DNA of 64,000 nucleotides, taken from positions 248,001-312,000 of the forward strand of contig NZ_BMRK01000001.1 in the NCBI RefSeq assembly GCF_014648595.1, read 5' to 3'. Under the pieces are notes generated by a model that saw only the letters and a list, made by a program, of their open reading frames with translations, did no database searches and was not told the DNA's origin. Below, one piece after another: positions 49,157 to 58,868 of the stretch (its first letter is position 1; the number at the start of each line of letters is the position of its first letter). The DNA comes from Nocardioides luteus (lineage in GTDB: Bacteria; Actinomycetota; Actinomycetes; Propionibacteriales; Nocardioidaceae). Made by a program: the position numbers and the translations under genes.

Positions 49157-50563
49157 ATGGCGCTGAAGCTCGTCTCGGGAAAGGCCATGGCTGCCGCACT
49201 TGCCCTCTCGGCAGGCGCCGTCGCCGCGCTCACCATCCCGGCCCCGGCCCCACAGCAGGCCGCGGCTGCGCCGCCGGGGGAGAAGGACGTCACCGCGGTG
49301 ATGTTCGAATGGAGCTTCGACTCCGTCGCCAGGGAGTGCACCCGGCGGCTCGGCCCCGCCGGCTACGGCTACGTCCAGGTCTCCCCGCCCCAGGAGCACA
49401 TCCAGGGCAGCCAGTGGTGGACCTCCTACCAGCCCGTCAGCTACCGGATCGCAGGACGCCTCGGTGACCGCGCCGCCTTCGAGAACATGGTCGACACCTG
49501 CCACGCCGCCGGTGTGAAGGTCGTGGCTGACTCGGTCATCAACCACATGTCTGCGGGCTCCGGCTCCGGCACCGGCGGATCCTCCTACAGCAAGTACGAC
49601 TACCCGGGGCTCTACTCCTCCGCCGACCTCGACAGCTGCACCGCGGAGATCACGAACTACCAGGACCGGACGAACGTCCAGGAGTGCGAGCTCGTCGGCC
49701 TCGCCGACCTCGACACCGGCGAGGACTACGTACGCGACACCATCGCCGGCTACCTGAACGACCTGCTCTCGCTCGGCGTCGACGGGTTCCGCATCGACGC
49801 CGCCAAGCACATGGCCGCCTCGGACCTGGCCGCGATCAAGTCCCGGCTGAGCGACCCCGGCGCCTACTGGAAGCAGGAGGTGATCCACGGGGAGAACGAG
49901 GCCGTCTCGCCCAGCGAGTACGTCGGCAACGGCGACGTCCAGGAGTTCCGCTACGCCCGCGATCTCAAGCGCGTCTTCAACAGCGAGAACCTCGCCTACC
50001 TGGAGAACTACGGCGAGGGCTGGGGCTACCTGCCCTCCGGAGGCGCGGCGGTGTTCGTCGACAACCACGACACCGAGCGCGGCGGGGACACGCTCAGCTA
50101 CAAGGACGGCGCGCGCTACACGCTGGCCAACGTCTTCATGCTGGCCTGGCCCTACGGCTCGCCCGACGTCAACTCCGGCTACGAGTGGAGCGACAAGGAC
50201 GCCGGCCCGCCGAACGCGGGCGCCGTGAGCGCCTGCTGGCAGGACGGCTGGAAGTGCCAGCACGCCTGGCCGGAGATCGAGTCGATGGTCGCCTTCCGCA
50301 ACGCCGCCCGTGGCCAGGCCGTCACCGACTGGTGGGACAACGGCGCCGACGCCATCGCGTTCGGGCGCGGCAGCAAGGCGTACGTCGCGATCAACCACGA
50401 GACCTCCCCGCTGACCCACACCTTCCAGACGTCGCTCCCCGCCGGCACCTACTGCGACGTGCAGAGCGGCAGCACCGTCACCGTGAACGGCTCCGGCCAG
50501 CTCACCGCCACCCTCGGGCCCGACACCGCCGTCGCGCTGCACGTCGGCGCGACGGACTGCTGA
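49157..50563 (+). CDS. Secreted alpha-amylase (GH13)
   Basis: This 468-residue protein has a signal peptide (hydrophobic [20 protein letters not shown], cleavage near AAAAP). The amylase fold is of the animal/streptomycete type. Catalytic residues are Asp214 ([10 protein letters not shown]), Glu246 (HGENE) and Asp305 (DNHDTER). The first region has DSVINHM and a C-terminal beta domain follows; no starch-binding module is seen. It hydrolyses internal alpha-1,4 bonds of starch. The ATG follows GGGAGG. It probably shares a transcript with the pullulanase gene 53 bases downstream. Confidence 0.93.
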   Translation: MALKLVSGKAMAAALALSAGAVAALTIPAPAPQQAAAAPPGEKDVTAVMFEWSFDSVARECTRRLGPAGYGYVQVSPPQEHIQGSQWWTSYQPVSYRIAGRLGDRAAFENMVDTCHAAGVKVVADSVINHMSAGSGSGTGGSSYSKYDYPGLYSSADLDSCTAEITNYQDRTNVQECELVGLADLDTGEDYVRDTIAGYLNDLLSLGVDGFRIDAAKHMAASDLAAIKSRLSDPGAYWKQEVIHGENEAVSPSEYVGNGDVQEFRYARDLKRVFNSENLAYLENYGEGWGYLPSGGAAVFVDNHDTERGGDTLSYKDGARYTLANVFMLAWPYGSPDVNSGYEWSDKDAGPPNAGAVSACWQDGWKCQHAWPEIESMVAFRNAARGQAVTDWWDNGADAIAFGRGSKAYVAINHETSPLTHTFQTSLPAGTYCDVQSGSTVTVNGSGQLTATLGPDTAVALHVGATDC

Positions 50564-50616
50564 CCCATCACTGCTGACCCACCTCACCTCCCCCACAGAC
50601 CCAGAGAGGCCTCACG

Positions 50617-53600
50617 GTGAATCGACGAAGCGGCGCGCGCAGCGTGCCCCGGAAGGCGGCCGTCGCGGTCGCTGCGACCCTGCTCGCGACGATGCTGCAG
50701 GCGGGGACGGCAGGCACGGCCGTAGCCGCTGCGCCGAAGCCGCCCTCCGACGCGAAGCTCGCCGCCGAGCCGGCCCGCCACGACGCGACCCGGGAGCAGT
50801 TCTACTTCGTGCTGCCCGACCGGTTCGCCAACGGCGCGACCGGCAACGACCGGGGTGGCCTGACCGGCGGGCGGGAACGGACCGGCTTCGACCCGACCGA
50901 CAAGGGCTTCTACCAGGGCGGCGACCTGAAGGGCCTGACCGAGCGGCTCGACTACATCAAGGGTCTCGGCACCACCGCGATCTGGATGGCGCCGATCTTC
51001 AAGAACCGGCCCGTCCAGGGCGCGGGGGAGGACGCCTCGGCCGGCTACCACGGCTACTGGATCACCGACTTCACCCAGGTCGACCCCCACTTCGGCACCA
51101 ACGACGACCTCGCGAACCTCATCGACGCGGCGCACGCCAAGGGCATGAAGGTCTACTTCGACGTCATCACCAACCACACCGCCGACAACGTCGACTACGC
51201 CGAGAAGAAGTACGGCTACCGCCCCAAGGGCGCCTTCCCCTACCTCGACGCCGAGGGCCGCCCCTTCGACGACGCCGCCCCCGGCGCGGACGAGGTGAAG
51301 GTCGACGAGGACTCCTTCCCCTACACCCCGGAGAGCACCGGCGATCTGGTGCCGTCCTGGCTCGAAGACCCGCGGGTCTACCACAACCGCGGTGACTCGA
51401 CCTGGGAGGGCGAGTCGACGACCTACGGCGACTTCAGCGGCCTCGACGACCTGTGGACCGAGCGTCCCGAGGTCGTCGAGGGGATGACGAAGATCTATCA
51501 GCGCTGGGTGCGCGACTTCGACATCGACGGCTTCCGCATCGACACCGTCAAGCACGTCGACATGGAGTTCTGGACCCAGTGGGCGACCGCCCTGGACGCC
51601 TACGCGGCGAAGCGCGGCCGCGAGGACTTCTTCATGTTCGGCGAGGTCTTCTCCGCCGACACCGACGTCACCTCGCCGTACGTCACCCGCGGCCGTCTCG
51701 ACGCCACCCTCGACTTCCCGTTCCAGGACGCCGCCCGCGCCTACGCCTCGCAGGGCGCCCCGGCCGACCGGCTCGCCCGGGTGTTCGCCGACGACTACAA
51801 GTACGCCACGGACAAGGCCAACGCCTACGAGCAGGTCACCTTCCTCGGCAACCACGACATGGGTCGGATCGGCACCTTCCTGGCTGCCGACCACCCCGAC
51901 GCGACCGACGCCGAGCTCGTCCAGCGCGCCCGGCTCGCCAACGAGCTGATGTTCCTCTCCCGCGGCAACCCGGTCGTCTACTACGGCGACGAGCAGGGCT
52001 ACACCGGCGCCGGCGGCGACAAGGACGCCCGTCAGACGCTCTTCGGCTCCGAGGTCGCCGACTACCGCGACGACGACCAGCTCGGCACCGACCGGACGCA
52101 TGCCGAGGATGCGTACGACACCGAGCACCCGCTCTACCGGGCCATCGCCGCGCTGGCGAAGCTCCGCAAGGACCACCCCGCGCTGGCCGACGGCGCCCAG
52201 CAGGAGCTCCACGCCGACGGCTCCGTCTACGCCTTCTCCCGCACCGGCGAGGACCGGGAGCACGTCGTCGCGGTCAACAACGCGGAGGCGGCGAAGACGG
52301 TCACTCTCCCCGTGGAGTCGGCCGCCTTCTCCACGATCTACGGCGGCGAGGGGACCGTGGCCGCCGACGGCGGCGAGATCGAGGTGACCGTCCCGGCGCT
52401 CTCCTCCGTCGTGCTGCGGGCGGAGAACGAGCTCCCCGAGGCCGGCGCGAAGCCCACGGTCGAGCTGACCGCCCCCGACGCCGGGGCCACCGGCACCGTG
52501 ACCCTCACCGCGGACCCCGGGACGACCGACGGCGCCCGTGTCGTCGTCGCGGCCCAGGTCGGCAACGGGAAGTGGCGCACGCTCGGTTCCGTCGACCACG
52601 CCCCCTACAAGATCACCCAGTACCTCCCGCCGACCGTCGCCGCCGGCACCCCGCTGCGCTACAAGGCCGTCGTCGTCGACCGGGACGGCCGCACCGCGAG
52701 CGACCTCGCCGAGACCACGTCGGGGGAGACCCCGGCGCCGGAGCGGCCGAGCGCCGTCGACCGCGACTACGCCGTCGTGCACTACCGCCGCGCCGACGGC
52801 GACTACACCGGGTGGACGCTCCGGGCGGACGAGCAGAGCGGAGCGTTCAGCGGCCGCGACGCCTACGGCGCCTTCGCCTGGGTGCGACTCGCCGGAGGTG
52901 CGTCCTCGGTGGGCTACACGATCGAGAAGGACGGCACCGCCGACGGCGCCGAGCGGACGATCGACCTCGGCGAGACCGGCGAGGTCTGGGTCGAGGCCGG
53001 CACCGACGGCCAGGAGACCACCCGTCCCGAGGGTGTCTACCCCGAGCCCGATACCTCCACGGCGACCATCCACCTGCACCGCCCCGACGGCGACTACGAC
53101 GGCTGGGGCCTGCACACCTGGGCCGGCGCCGCACAGCCGACCGAGTGGTCGAAGCCGCTGCAGCCGATCGGCGAGGATGCATACGGCGTCACCTTCGAGG
53201 TGCCACTGGTCGAAGGCGCCACCTCGCTCAGCTACATCGTCCACAAGGGCGACGAGAAGGACATCCCCACCGACCGCTCGCTCGACCTGACCACCAACGG
53301 CCACGAGGTCTGGCTCGAGTCCGGCCGGACGAGCTATCTGCTGCCGTCGGTCGGTTCCGCGCCGGATCTCGACCTGACCGCGGCGCAGGCGCAGTGGATC
53401 GACCGGGACACCGTGGTGCTGCCGAAGGACACGGCCAGCGACTCCGCGCTCTCGACCCAGCTGGTCTACGACCGCGACGGAGGCATCGCCGTCGAGGACG
53501 GTGCGCTCAGCGAGGAGGGCCGCTGGCTCCGGCTCGAGGAGGCGTCCCTGAGCGACGAGCAGACCAAGAGGTTCCCGCACCTGAAGGACTACGCCGCCTT

Positions 53601-55944
53601 CCGTGTCGACCGGCGCGACCGCGACCGGGTCCGGGAGGCGCTCGGCGGCCAGGTCGTGCTCACCCAGCGGATCGGCAACGGTGCCCTGGTCACGGGCACC
53701 GGCGTGCAGACCCAGGGCATCCTCGACGACCTCTACGCGGCCAAGGCCACGAAGGCCGCGCTCGGACCGGTCTTCGACGGCTCGAAGGTCACCCTGTCGG
53801 TCTGGGCGCCGACCGCCCAGGACGTACGCCTCGAGCTCGGCAAACGGACCGTGCCGATGCGCCGCGACGACGCCAGCGGCGTCTGGTCGGCGACCGGATC
53901 GGCCGCGGCCTGGCGCGGCCAGGAGTACCGCTACGCCGTGAAGGTCTGGGCGCCCAGCGTGCAGGAGGTCGTCACCAACAAGGTGACCGACCCCTACTCG
54001 GTCGCGCTCACCGCCGACTCCGAGCGCAGCCTCGTCGTCGATCTCGATGATCGGAAGCTGGCTCCCAAGGGCTGGTCGGCGCTGAAGAAGCCGGAACCCG
54101 TCGCCATGAAGGACGCCCAGATCCAGGAGCTGCACGTCCGCGACTTCTCCGTCGAGGACGAGACCAGCGAGCATCCCGGCGGCTACCTCGCCTTCGCCGA
54201 CGAGGACAGCGACGGGGCGAGGCACCTGCGGAAGCTGGCCGAGTCCGGCACGTCGTACGTCCACCTGCTGCCGGTCTTCGACATCGCCACGATCCCGGAG
54301 AAGAGGAGCGATCAGGCCACGCCCGACTGCGACCTGGCCTCCTACACCTCCGACAGCGAGAAGCAGCAGGAGTGCGTCGCCGCGGCAGCAGCCGGGGATG
54401 CGTACAACTGGGGCTACGACCCCTACCACTACACGGTGCCGGAGGGCTCCTACGCCAGCGATCCCGACGGCACCGACCGCACCGTCGAGTTCCGCGAGAT
54501 GGTCAAGTCGCTCAACGAGGACGGCCTTCGGGTGGTGATGGACGTGGTCTACAACCACACCACCAGCAGCGGCCAGGCGAAGACGTCGGTGCTCGACCGG
54601 ATCGTGCCCGGCTACTACCAACGCCTGATGGAGGACGGGTCGGTGGCCACCTCGACCTGCTGCGCCAACACCGCGCCCGAGAACGCGATGATGGGCAAGC
54701 TGGTCGTCGACTCCGTCGTCACCTGGGCCCGTGACTACAAGGTCGACGGGTTCCGCTTCGACCTGATGGGCCACCACCCGAAGGCCAACATCCTGGCGGC
54801 CCGGAAGGCCCTCGACGCGCTCACGCTCGCGAAGGACGGTGTCGACGGGAAGAGCATCATCCTCTACGGCGAGGGGTGGAGCTTCGGCGAGGTCGCCGAT
54901 GACGGCCGCTTCGTGCAGGCGACGCAGGAGAACATGGCCGGCACCGGTATCGCCACCTTCAGCGACCGCGCCCGAGACGCCGTACGCGGCGGTGGGCCCT
55001 TCGACGAGGACCCGGGTGTCCAAGGCTTCGCCAGCGGTCTCTTCACCGACCCGAACTCGTCGAAGGCCAACGGCACCGAGGCCGAGCAGCGGGCGCGGCT
55101 GCTCCACTACCAGGACCTGATCAAGGTCGGTCTGTCCGGCAACCTCGCCGACTACTCGTTCACGGACACCAATGGTGACCGGGTGTCGGGCTCGGAGGTC
55201 GACTACAACGGCTCGCCCGCCGGGTATGCCGAGCGACCCGGCGACGCGCTCGCCTACGCCGACGCCCATGACAACGAGTCGCTCTACGACGCGCTCACCT
55301 TCAAGCTGCCCGCCTCGACAAGCCCCGCCGGCCGCTCGCGGATGCAGGTGCTCGCGATGGCGACCGCCGCGCTCTCCCAGGGCCCGGCACTCTCCCAGGC
55401 CGGCTCCGACTTGCTGCGCTCGAAGTCGCTGGACCGCAACTCCTACGACTCCGGGGACTGGTTCAACGCCATCCACTGGGACTGCACCGACGGCAACGGC
55501 TTCGGCCGCGGCCTGCCGCCAGCGGCGGACAACACCGACAAGTGGCCGTTCGCGAAGCCGCTGCTGGGTTCGGTGCCGACGCCGGGGTGCGCGGAGATCG
55601 AGGGGGCCTCGGCGGCTTACCGGGACCTGCTGCGGATCCGTACGGAAGAGCCGTCGTTCCACCTCGGCACCGCCGAGCAGGTGCAGGAGCGGCTCGGGTT
55701 CCCGCTGTCGGGGAAGGACGAGACGCCCGGCGTCATCACCATGACGCTCGGCGACCTCGTGGTCGTCTTCAACGCCACCCCGACGACGCAGCAGCAGACG
55801 GTGGGGGAGGCCGAGGGCGCCGACTACCGGCTGCACCCGATCCAGGCCGAAGGCTCCGACGAGACGGTCAGGTCGTCCTCGTTCGAGGCGGGCTCGGGGA
55901 CCTTCACGGTGCCGGCCCGCACGGTGGCGGTCTTCACCCGCTGA
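50617..55944 (+). CDS. Bifunctional secreted amylase-pullulanase
   Basis: This 1775-residue protein has a signal peptide (about 1-38), then two complete catalytic units. The N-terminal GH13 amylase unit carries D309 (DGFRIDTVKH), E343 (GEVFS) and D414 (GNHDMGR). The middle (about 610-910) has an Ig-like region and two pullulanase-associated domains of the CBM41 kind (HYRRADGDYTGW and HLHRPDGDYDGWGLHTW). The C-terminal pullulanase unit has the YNWGYDP motif (1263-1269), D1382 (DGFRFDLMGHH), E1419 (GEGW) and D1552 (HDNES). It should cut both alpha-1,4 and alpha-1,6 bonds. GTG start with GAGAGG upstream. Confidence 0.92.
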   Translation: MNRRSGARSVPRKAAVAVAATLLATMLQAGTAGTAVAAAPKPPSDAKLAAEPARHDATREQFYFVLPDRFANGATGNDRGGLTGGRERTGFDPTDKGFYQGGDLKGLTERLDYIKGLGTTAIWMAPIFKNRPVQGAGEDASAGYHGYWITDFTQVDPHFGTNDDLANLIDAAHAKGMKVYFDVITNHTADNVDYAEKKYGYRPKGAFPYLDAEGRPFDDAAPGADEVKVDEDSFPYTPESTGDLVPSWLEDPRVYHNRGDSTWEGESTTYGDFSGLDDLWTERPEVVEGMTKIYQRWVRDFDIDGFRIDTVKHVDMEFWTQWATALDAYAAKRGREDFFMFGEVFSADTDVTSPYVTRGRLDATLDFPFQDAARAYASQGAPADRLARVFADDYKYATDKANAYEQVTFLGNHDMGRIGTFLAADHPDATDAELVQRARLANELMFLSRGNPVVYYGDEQGYTGAGGDKDARQTLFGSEVADYRDDDQLGTDRTHAEDAYDTEHPLYRAIAALAKLRKDHPALADGAQQELHADGSVYAFSRTGEDREHVVAVNNAEAAKTVTLPVESAAFSTIYGGEGTVAADGGEIEVTVPALSSVVLRAENELPEAGAKPTVELTAPDAGATGTVTLTADPGTTDGARVVVAAQVGNGKWRTLGSVDHAPYKITQYLPPTVAAGTPLRYKAVVVDRDGRTASDLAETTSGETPAPERPSAVDRDYAVVHYRRADGDYTGWTLRADEQSGAFSGRDAYGAFAWVRLAGGASSVGYTIEKDGTADGAERTIDLGETGEVWVEAGTDGQETTRPEGVYPEPDTSTATIHLHRPDGDYDGWGLHTWAGAAQPTEWSKPLQPIGEDAYGVTFEVPLVEGATSLSYIVHKGDEKDIPTDRSLDLTTNGHEVWLESGRTSYLLPSVGSAPDLDLTAAQAQWIDRDTVVLPKDTASDSALSTQLVYDRDGGIAVEDGALSEEGRWLRLEEASLSDEQTKRFPHLKDYAAFRVDRRDRDRVREALGGQVVLTQRIGNGALVTGTGVQTQGILDDLYAAKATKAALGPVFDGSKVTLSVWAPTAQDVRLELGKRTVPMRRDDASGVWSATGSAAAWRGQEYRYAVKVWAPSVQEVVTNKVTDPYSVALTADSERSLVVDLDDRKLAPKGWSALKKPEPVAMKDAQIQELHVRDFSVEDETSEHPGGYLAFADEDSDGARHLRKLAESGTSYVHLLPVFDIATIPEKRSDQATPDCDLASYTSDSEKQQECVAAAAAGDAYNWGYDPYHYTVPEGSYASDPDGTDRTVEFREMVKSLNEDGLRVVMDVVYNHTTSSGQAKTSVLDRIVPGYYQRLMEDGSVATSTCCANTAPENAMMGKLVVDSVVTWARDYKVDGFRFDLMGHHPKANILAARKALDALTLAKDGVDGKSIILYGEGWSFGEVADDGRFVQATQENMAGTGIATFSDRARDAVRGGGPFDEDPGVQGFASGLFTDPNSSKANGTEAEQRARLLHYQDLIKVGLSGNLADYSFTDTNGDRVSGSEVDYNGSPAGYAERPGDALAYADAHDNESLYDALTFKLPASTSPAGRSRMQVLAMATAALSQGPALSQAGSDLLRSKSLDRNSYDSGDWFNAIHWDCTDGNGFGRGLPPAADNTDKWPFAKPLLGSVPTPGCAEIEGASAAYRDLLRIRTEEPSFHLGTAEQVQERLGFPLSGKDETPGVITMTLGDLVVVFNATPTTQQQTVGEAEGADYRLHPIQAEGSDETVRSSSFEAGSGTFTVPARTVAVFTR

Positions 55945-55963
55945 GGAGCGTGAGAACGGACGC

Positions 55964-55988
55964 GGCCCCGGCTCCTCGAGCCGGGGCC
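55964..55988. terminator. Perfect 11-bp hairpin after the pullulanase gene
   Basis: GGCCCCGGCTC (55964-55974) pairs with GAGCCGGGGCC (55978-55988), loop CTC, 20 bases after the stop. A second hairpin follows at 55991-56012 (CGGCTTCC/GGAAGCCG). Together they lie between convergent genes. Confidence 0.8.
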
Positions 55989-56022
55989 TGCGGCTTCCCG
56001 GTGAGGAAGCCGGACGTCAGGA

Positions 56023-56124
56023 TCAGGACGGGCTGTTGCCGGCGACGGCGCCGACCACCACGAGCGTGATGACGACCAGGGCGGCGATGACCATCAGGCC
56101 GGCCGGGCTCCGGAAGTCGAACAT
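56023..56124 (-). CDS. 33-residue single-helix membrane peptide
   Basis: This is a very short open frame with good coding signals. An AAAGGAA ribosome site precedes the ATG, and a hydrophobic helix (LMVIAALVVITLVVVGAVAG) spans residues 10-29 of 33. It begins MFDFRSPAG and ends NSPS. A terminator lies just beyond. The size and layout are typical of small membrane peptides that bind a larger partner. I do not recognise it. The 292-base gap upstream (56125-56416) shows only a weak inverted repeat, CCATTC/GAATGG at 56284-56301. Confidence 0.6.
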   Translation of the reverse strand: MFDFRSPAGLMVIAALVVITLVVVGAVAGNSPS

Positions 56125-56416
56125 GGGGATTCCTTTCGGCTAGTTCGGCGACAGGCGTCGAGGGGGAACGGGGCCTGCGGACGCAACAGGATCGAGCGGA
56201 GGCTCCGAGCCCGTGGCGTCGCGTATACATAACCAGTCAGCGTCTCACTGCCGTAGGGTCCAAGGTCCTGTATTTTACCGAACCCATTCACCTTCGAATG
56301 GATATGTGATATGGCAACAGTTCGTCGGCTGGACGCCTGTCAAGGCTACCGCGTGGCCTCCCGGCTCCGGCGCGGGGACCGTCTGGACGACCCTGGTCTG
56401 TGAGGCCGGTCACCGG

Positions 56417-57880
56417 TCACCGTCCGGCGGCGTGGCGACCGGCTCGCCGGCCGAAGTAGGAGCCGTCGCCGAGCTGCATCCCGGAGGCGTATCCCTTGGC
56501 GTCCTGGGCGAGGTTGGCAGCACAGGCGCCGGCCGCGTAGAGACCGGCGACCGCGGAGCCGTCCTCGCGGCGTACCTCGCCCTCGAGGGTCGTCGACAGG
56601 CCGCCCATCGTGAAGCCGGCGTACATCGCCTTGCCCAGGGAGAGGTCGTAGGCGCCCCACGGCCCGGTGTCCTGCGGCTCGGTCCACTCCGCGGCCTTGT
56701 GGAGCTCGGGGTCCTCGCCGTCGGCGGCGTGGGTGTTGTAGGAGGTCAGCGTCGCGTTCAGGGCGTCGAAGGGTACGCCGAGCCCGGCCGCCATCTCCTC
56801 GACCGTCTCCCATCCGTCGATGAACGGGCACAGCGGCATCGTCGGGTGCTCGATGTGCGCGGAGTCGACGATCAGGTAGGCGGCGGAGTCGGGCTGCTCC
56901 ATGACGAACGCGGCCGTACGCGCGTGGTAGGAGTCCTCGGCGACGAACCGCTTGCCGTGCTTGTTGACGATGATCCCGGTCAGCAGGATCGACGGCGGGT
57001 AGAACGGTGCCGTCTGGAACGGCTCGTCCATGAACCGCCAGCGACCGCCCGCCGAGGCGCCCAGGCGCAGGCCGAGGCCGTCGTCGTAGGTCGAGGCCAA
57101 CGGGAAGAGCTTCTCGCCGAGGCGCGGGGTGTGCTCGGCGACCATGTCGGCGTTGCCGACGAACCCACCGGCGGCGAGGATCACCGCCTTCGCCCGGATC
57201 GCGCCGCGCTCCTCGAACCGGCGCCACGCCAGCCCGACGACACGGCCCTCCTCCGTAACCAGGTTGGTGGCACCGGTCTCGTAGCGGATCTCCGCGGTCG
57301 TCTCGGCGAGCCGGTCGGCCATCCGGTCGACGACCAGCTTGGCGCCCCCGGTGTCGCCCGGCACCGGTACCTTGTGGCCGCGCGGCGCGGGGACCGCGAG
57401 GTCACGGAAGGGATGCACCTTCTCGTTGCCGGTGTACATCAGCCCTTCGGTCCCGGGCTGGATCACGGCCTTGCCCGGCCAGAGACTGCGCTCGAACTCG
57501 AACCCGAGCGACTCCAGCCAGTCGAAGTGCTCGACCGAGTCGTCGCAGTAGGCCCGGATCTTGTCGTCCTCGGGCTCCTTGGAGACGGCGTGGATGTACT
57601 TGAACATCTCCTCGGCCGAGTCCTCGACCCCGGTCGCCTTCTGCACCGCGGTGCCGCCGCCGAGGTAGAAGTGACCGCCGGCCATCGCCGAGGTGCCGCC
57701 GGGCTCGGCGGCACGCTCCAGCAGGATCGTTCGCGCCCCGGAACGCACTGCCTCCAGGGCGGCAGCGCCGCCGGCGACGCCGAAGCCGACCACGATCACG
57801 TCGGTCTCCTCCGACCAACCGCCGAAGCGCTCCTCGACGTCGGCGGGGGAGAGCACGTCGGGGAGCCCGGTGCCGCTCAT
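56417..57880 (-). CDS. FAD-dependent oxidoreductase of the fumarate reductase/KstD family
   Basis: This 487-residue flavoprotein has the FAD-binding loop VIVVGFGVAGG (28-38), a second dinucleotide segment ERAAEPGGTSAMAGG and the C-terminal FAD contact GLYAAGACAANLAQDAKGY. It is related to 3-ketosteroid dehydrogenases but differs clearly from the KstD two genes upstream. Being encoded after hsd4B and kstD suggests a steroid substrate. Flanked by a long inverted repeat at its 5' side. Confidence 0.85.
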   Translation of the reverse strand: MSGTGLPDVLSPADVEERFGGWSEETDVIVVGFGVAGGAAALEAVRSGARTILLERAAEPGGTSAMAGGHFYLGGGTAVQKATGVEDSAEEMFKYIHAVSKEPEDDKIRAYCDDSVEHFDWLESLGFEFERSLWPGKAVIQPGTEGLMYTGNEKVHPFRDLAVPAPRGHKVPVPGDTGGAKLVVDRMADRLAETTAEIRYETGATNLVTEEGRVVGLAWRRFEERGAIRAKAVILAAGGFVGNADMVAEHTPRLGEKLFPLASTYDDGLGLRLGASAGGRWRFMDEPFQTAPFYPPSILLTGIIVNKHGKRFVAEDSYHARTAAFVMEQPDSAAYLIVDSAHIEHPTMPLCPFIDGWETVEEMAAGLGVPFDALNATLTSYNTHAADGEDPELHKAAEWTEPQDTGPWGAYDLSLGKAMYAGFTMGGLSTTLEGEVRREDGSAVAGLYAAGACAANLAQDAKGYASGMQLGDGSYFGRRAGRHAAGR

Positions 57881-57894
57881 GCCGGCCTCCTTGC

Positions 57895-57967
57895 CTGTAA
57901 CACGCTGTTCGTAGGACTATCCGGTCGTTCCAATAGGGCGAGTAGTCCTACGAACGACGTGTTACAG
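57895..57967. promoter_or_regulatory. 25-bp near-perfect inverted repeat between hsd4B and the FAD oxidoreductase
   Basis: Arms at 57895-57919 and 57943-57967 are complementary at 23 of 25 positions and are separated by 23 bases. The outer parts read TGTAACACG/CGTGTTACA and the inner GTTCGTAGGACTA/TAGTCCTACGAAC. It is 15 bases before the FAD gene start. It could be a pair of operators or a transcript hairpin; it is not a plain KstR box. Confidence 0.7.
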
Positions 57968-57980
57968 CTCGCGCGGCGGC

Positions 57981-58868
57981 TCATCGCGACCCCTCCAGGA
58001 AACAGTCGGCCAGGACCGGGGCGCCATCACGGTCCGGATCGTCGGAGGAGATCGTGGCGCGGAGCAGGATCCGCGTCCCCTCGTCCCACGCCTCGATCGA
58101 GATCGTCTCGCCCGGGAAGACGATGCCGGCGAAGCGGGCGCCGAAGCCGGTGACCCGGGTGGCGTCGCCGTCCAGCAGGAGGCCGGTCGCCTCGCGCAGC
58201 ACGATCCCGTAGGAGCACAGGCCGTGCAGGATCGGCTTGGGGAAGCCCGCCTTCGCGGCGAAGGCGGGGTCCGCGTGGAGCGGGTTGCGGTCGCCGCACA
58301 GGCGGTACAGCAGCGCCTGCTGCTCCGTCACGTCGTACGCAGCGACAGCATCCGGCGCGCGGTCGGGGACGGGCAGCGCCGTCGACGGTCCGCGCTCACC
58401 GCCGAAGCCGCCCTCGCCACGCACGAAGATGGAGCTGCGCACCGTCCACAGCGGGTCGCCGCCCGGGGTCGTGGCGACGCCCTCCTGCACGATCACGGCG
58501 GCCTTCCCCTTGTCCCAGACCTCGGCGATCCGGGTGTTGACGACGGCGTCGCCGGAGGTCGGGATCGGGCCGTCGACGCGGATCTCCTGGGAGCCGTGGA
58601 GCACCGAGGCCAGGTCGATGTCGCAGCCCGGCAGGTCCAGCGAGGGCGGCTCGGTGACGTGGAAGGTCGGTGCGACGACGCCGAAGGACGGGAGCACCGT
58701 GAGATCGTCGGAGTCGAGGGTGTAGCGCAGCGCGGCCGGGTCGGTCGCGTCACCCGGACGCGACCCGGCGCCGATGCCGAGGTGGTAGAGCAGCACGTCG
58801 GAGGAGGTCCACGAGAACGACTGCGACGGCAGCGAGGCGCCGATGGCCTTGGTGGGGTCGATGGGCAT
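57981..58868 (-). CDS. hsd4B: Steroid 2-enoyl-CoA hydratase Hsd4B (MaoC family)
   Basis: This 295-residue double-hotdog protein has the hydratase-2 motif GDRNPLHADPAFA with D193, N195 and H198, then ILHGLCSYG. Mtb Rv3538 (Hsd4B) has the same type and lies beside kstD (Rv3537). It adds water to a steroid enoyl-CoA formed in side-chain degradation. The start overlaps the kstD stop (TGATG). Confidence 0.88.
   Translation of the reverse strand: MPIDPTKAIGASLPSQSFSWTSSDVLLYHLGIGAGSRPGDATDPAALRYTLDSDDLTVLPSFGVVAPTFHVTEPPSLDLPGCDIDLASVLHGSQEIRVDGPIPTSGDAVVNTRIAEVWDKGKAAVIVQEGVATTPGGDPLWTVRSSIFVRGEGGFGGERGPSTALPVPDRAPDAVAAYDVTEQQALLYRLCGDRNPLHADPAFAAKAGFPKPILHGLCSYGIVLREATGLLLDGDATRVTGFGARFAGIVFPGETISIEAWDEGTRILLRATISSDDPDRDGAPVLADCFLEGSR

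Noticed and set aside
55314-55337. CTCGACAAGC in the pullulanase gene as another copy of the dispersed repeat in chsH2
   Set aside because: Only about ten bases match and the surrounding bases differ; this can be chance in such GC-rich coding DNA.
50584-55836. A 1750-codon open frame antisense to the amylase-pullulanase gene
   Set aside because: It is a mirror of strong GC bias at third positions. Its protein has no domain pattern and the sense strand holds two intact GH13 sites.
57895-57967. The long inverted repeat as a plain KstR box
   Set aside because: Spacing between AAC and GTT is five bases, not two, and the symmetric unit is far longer than a KstR site.
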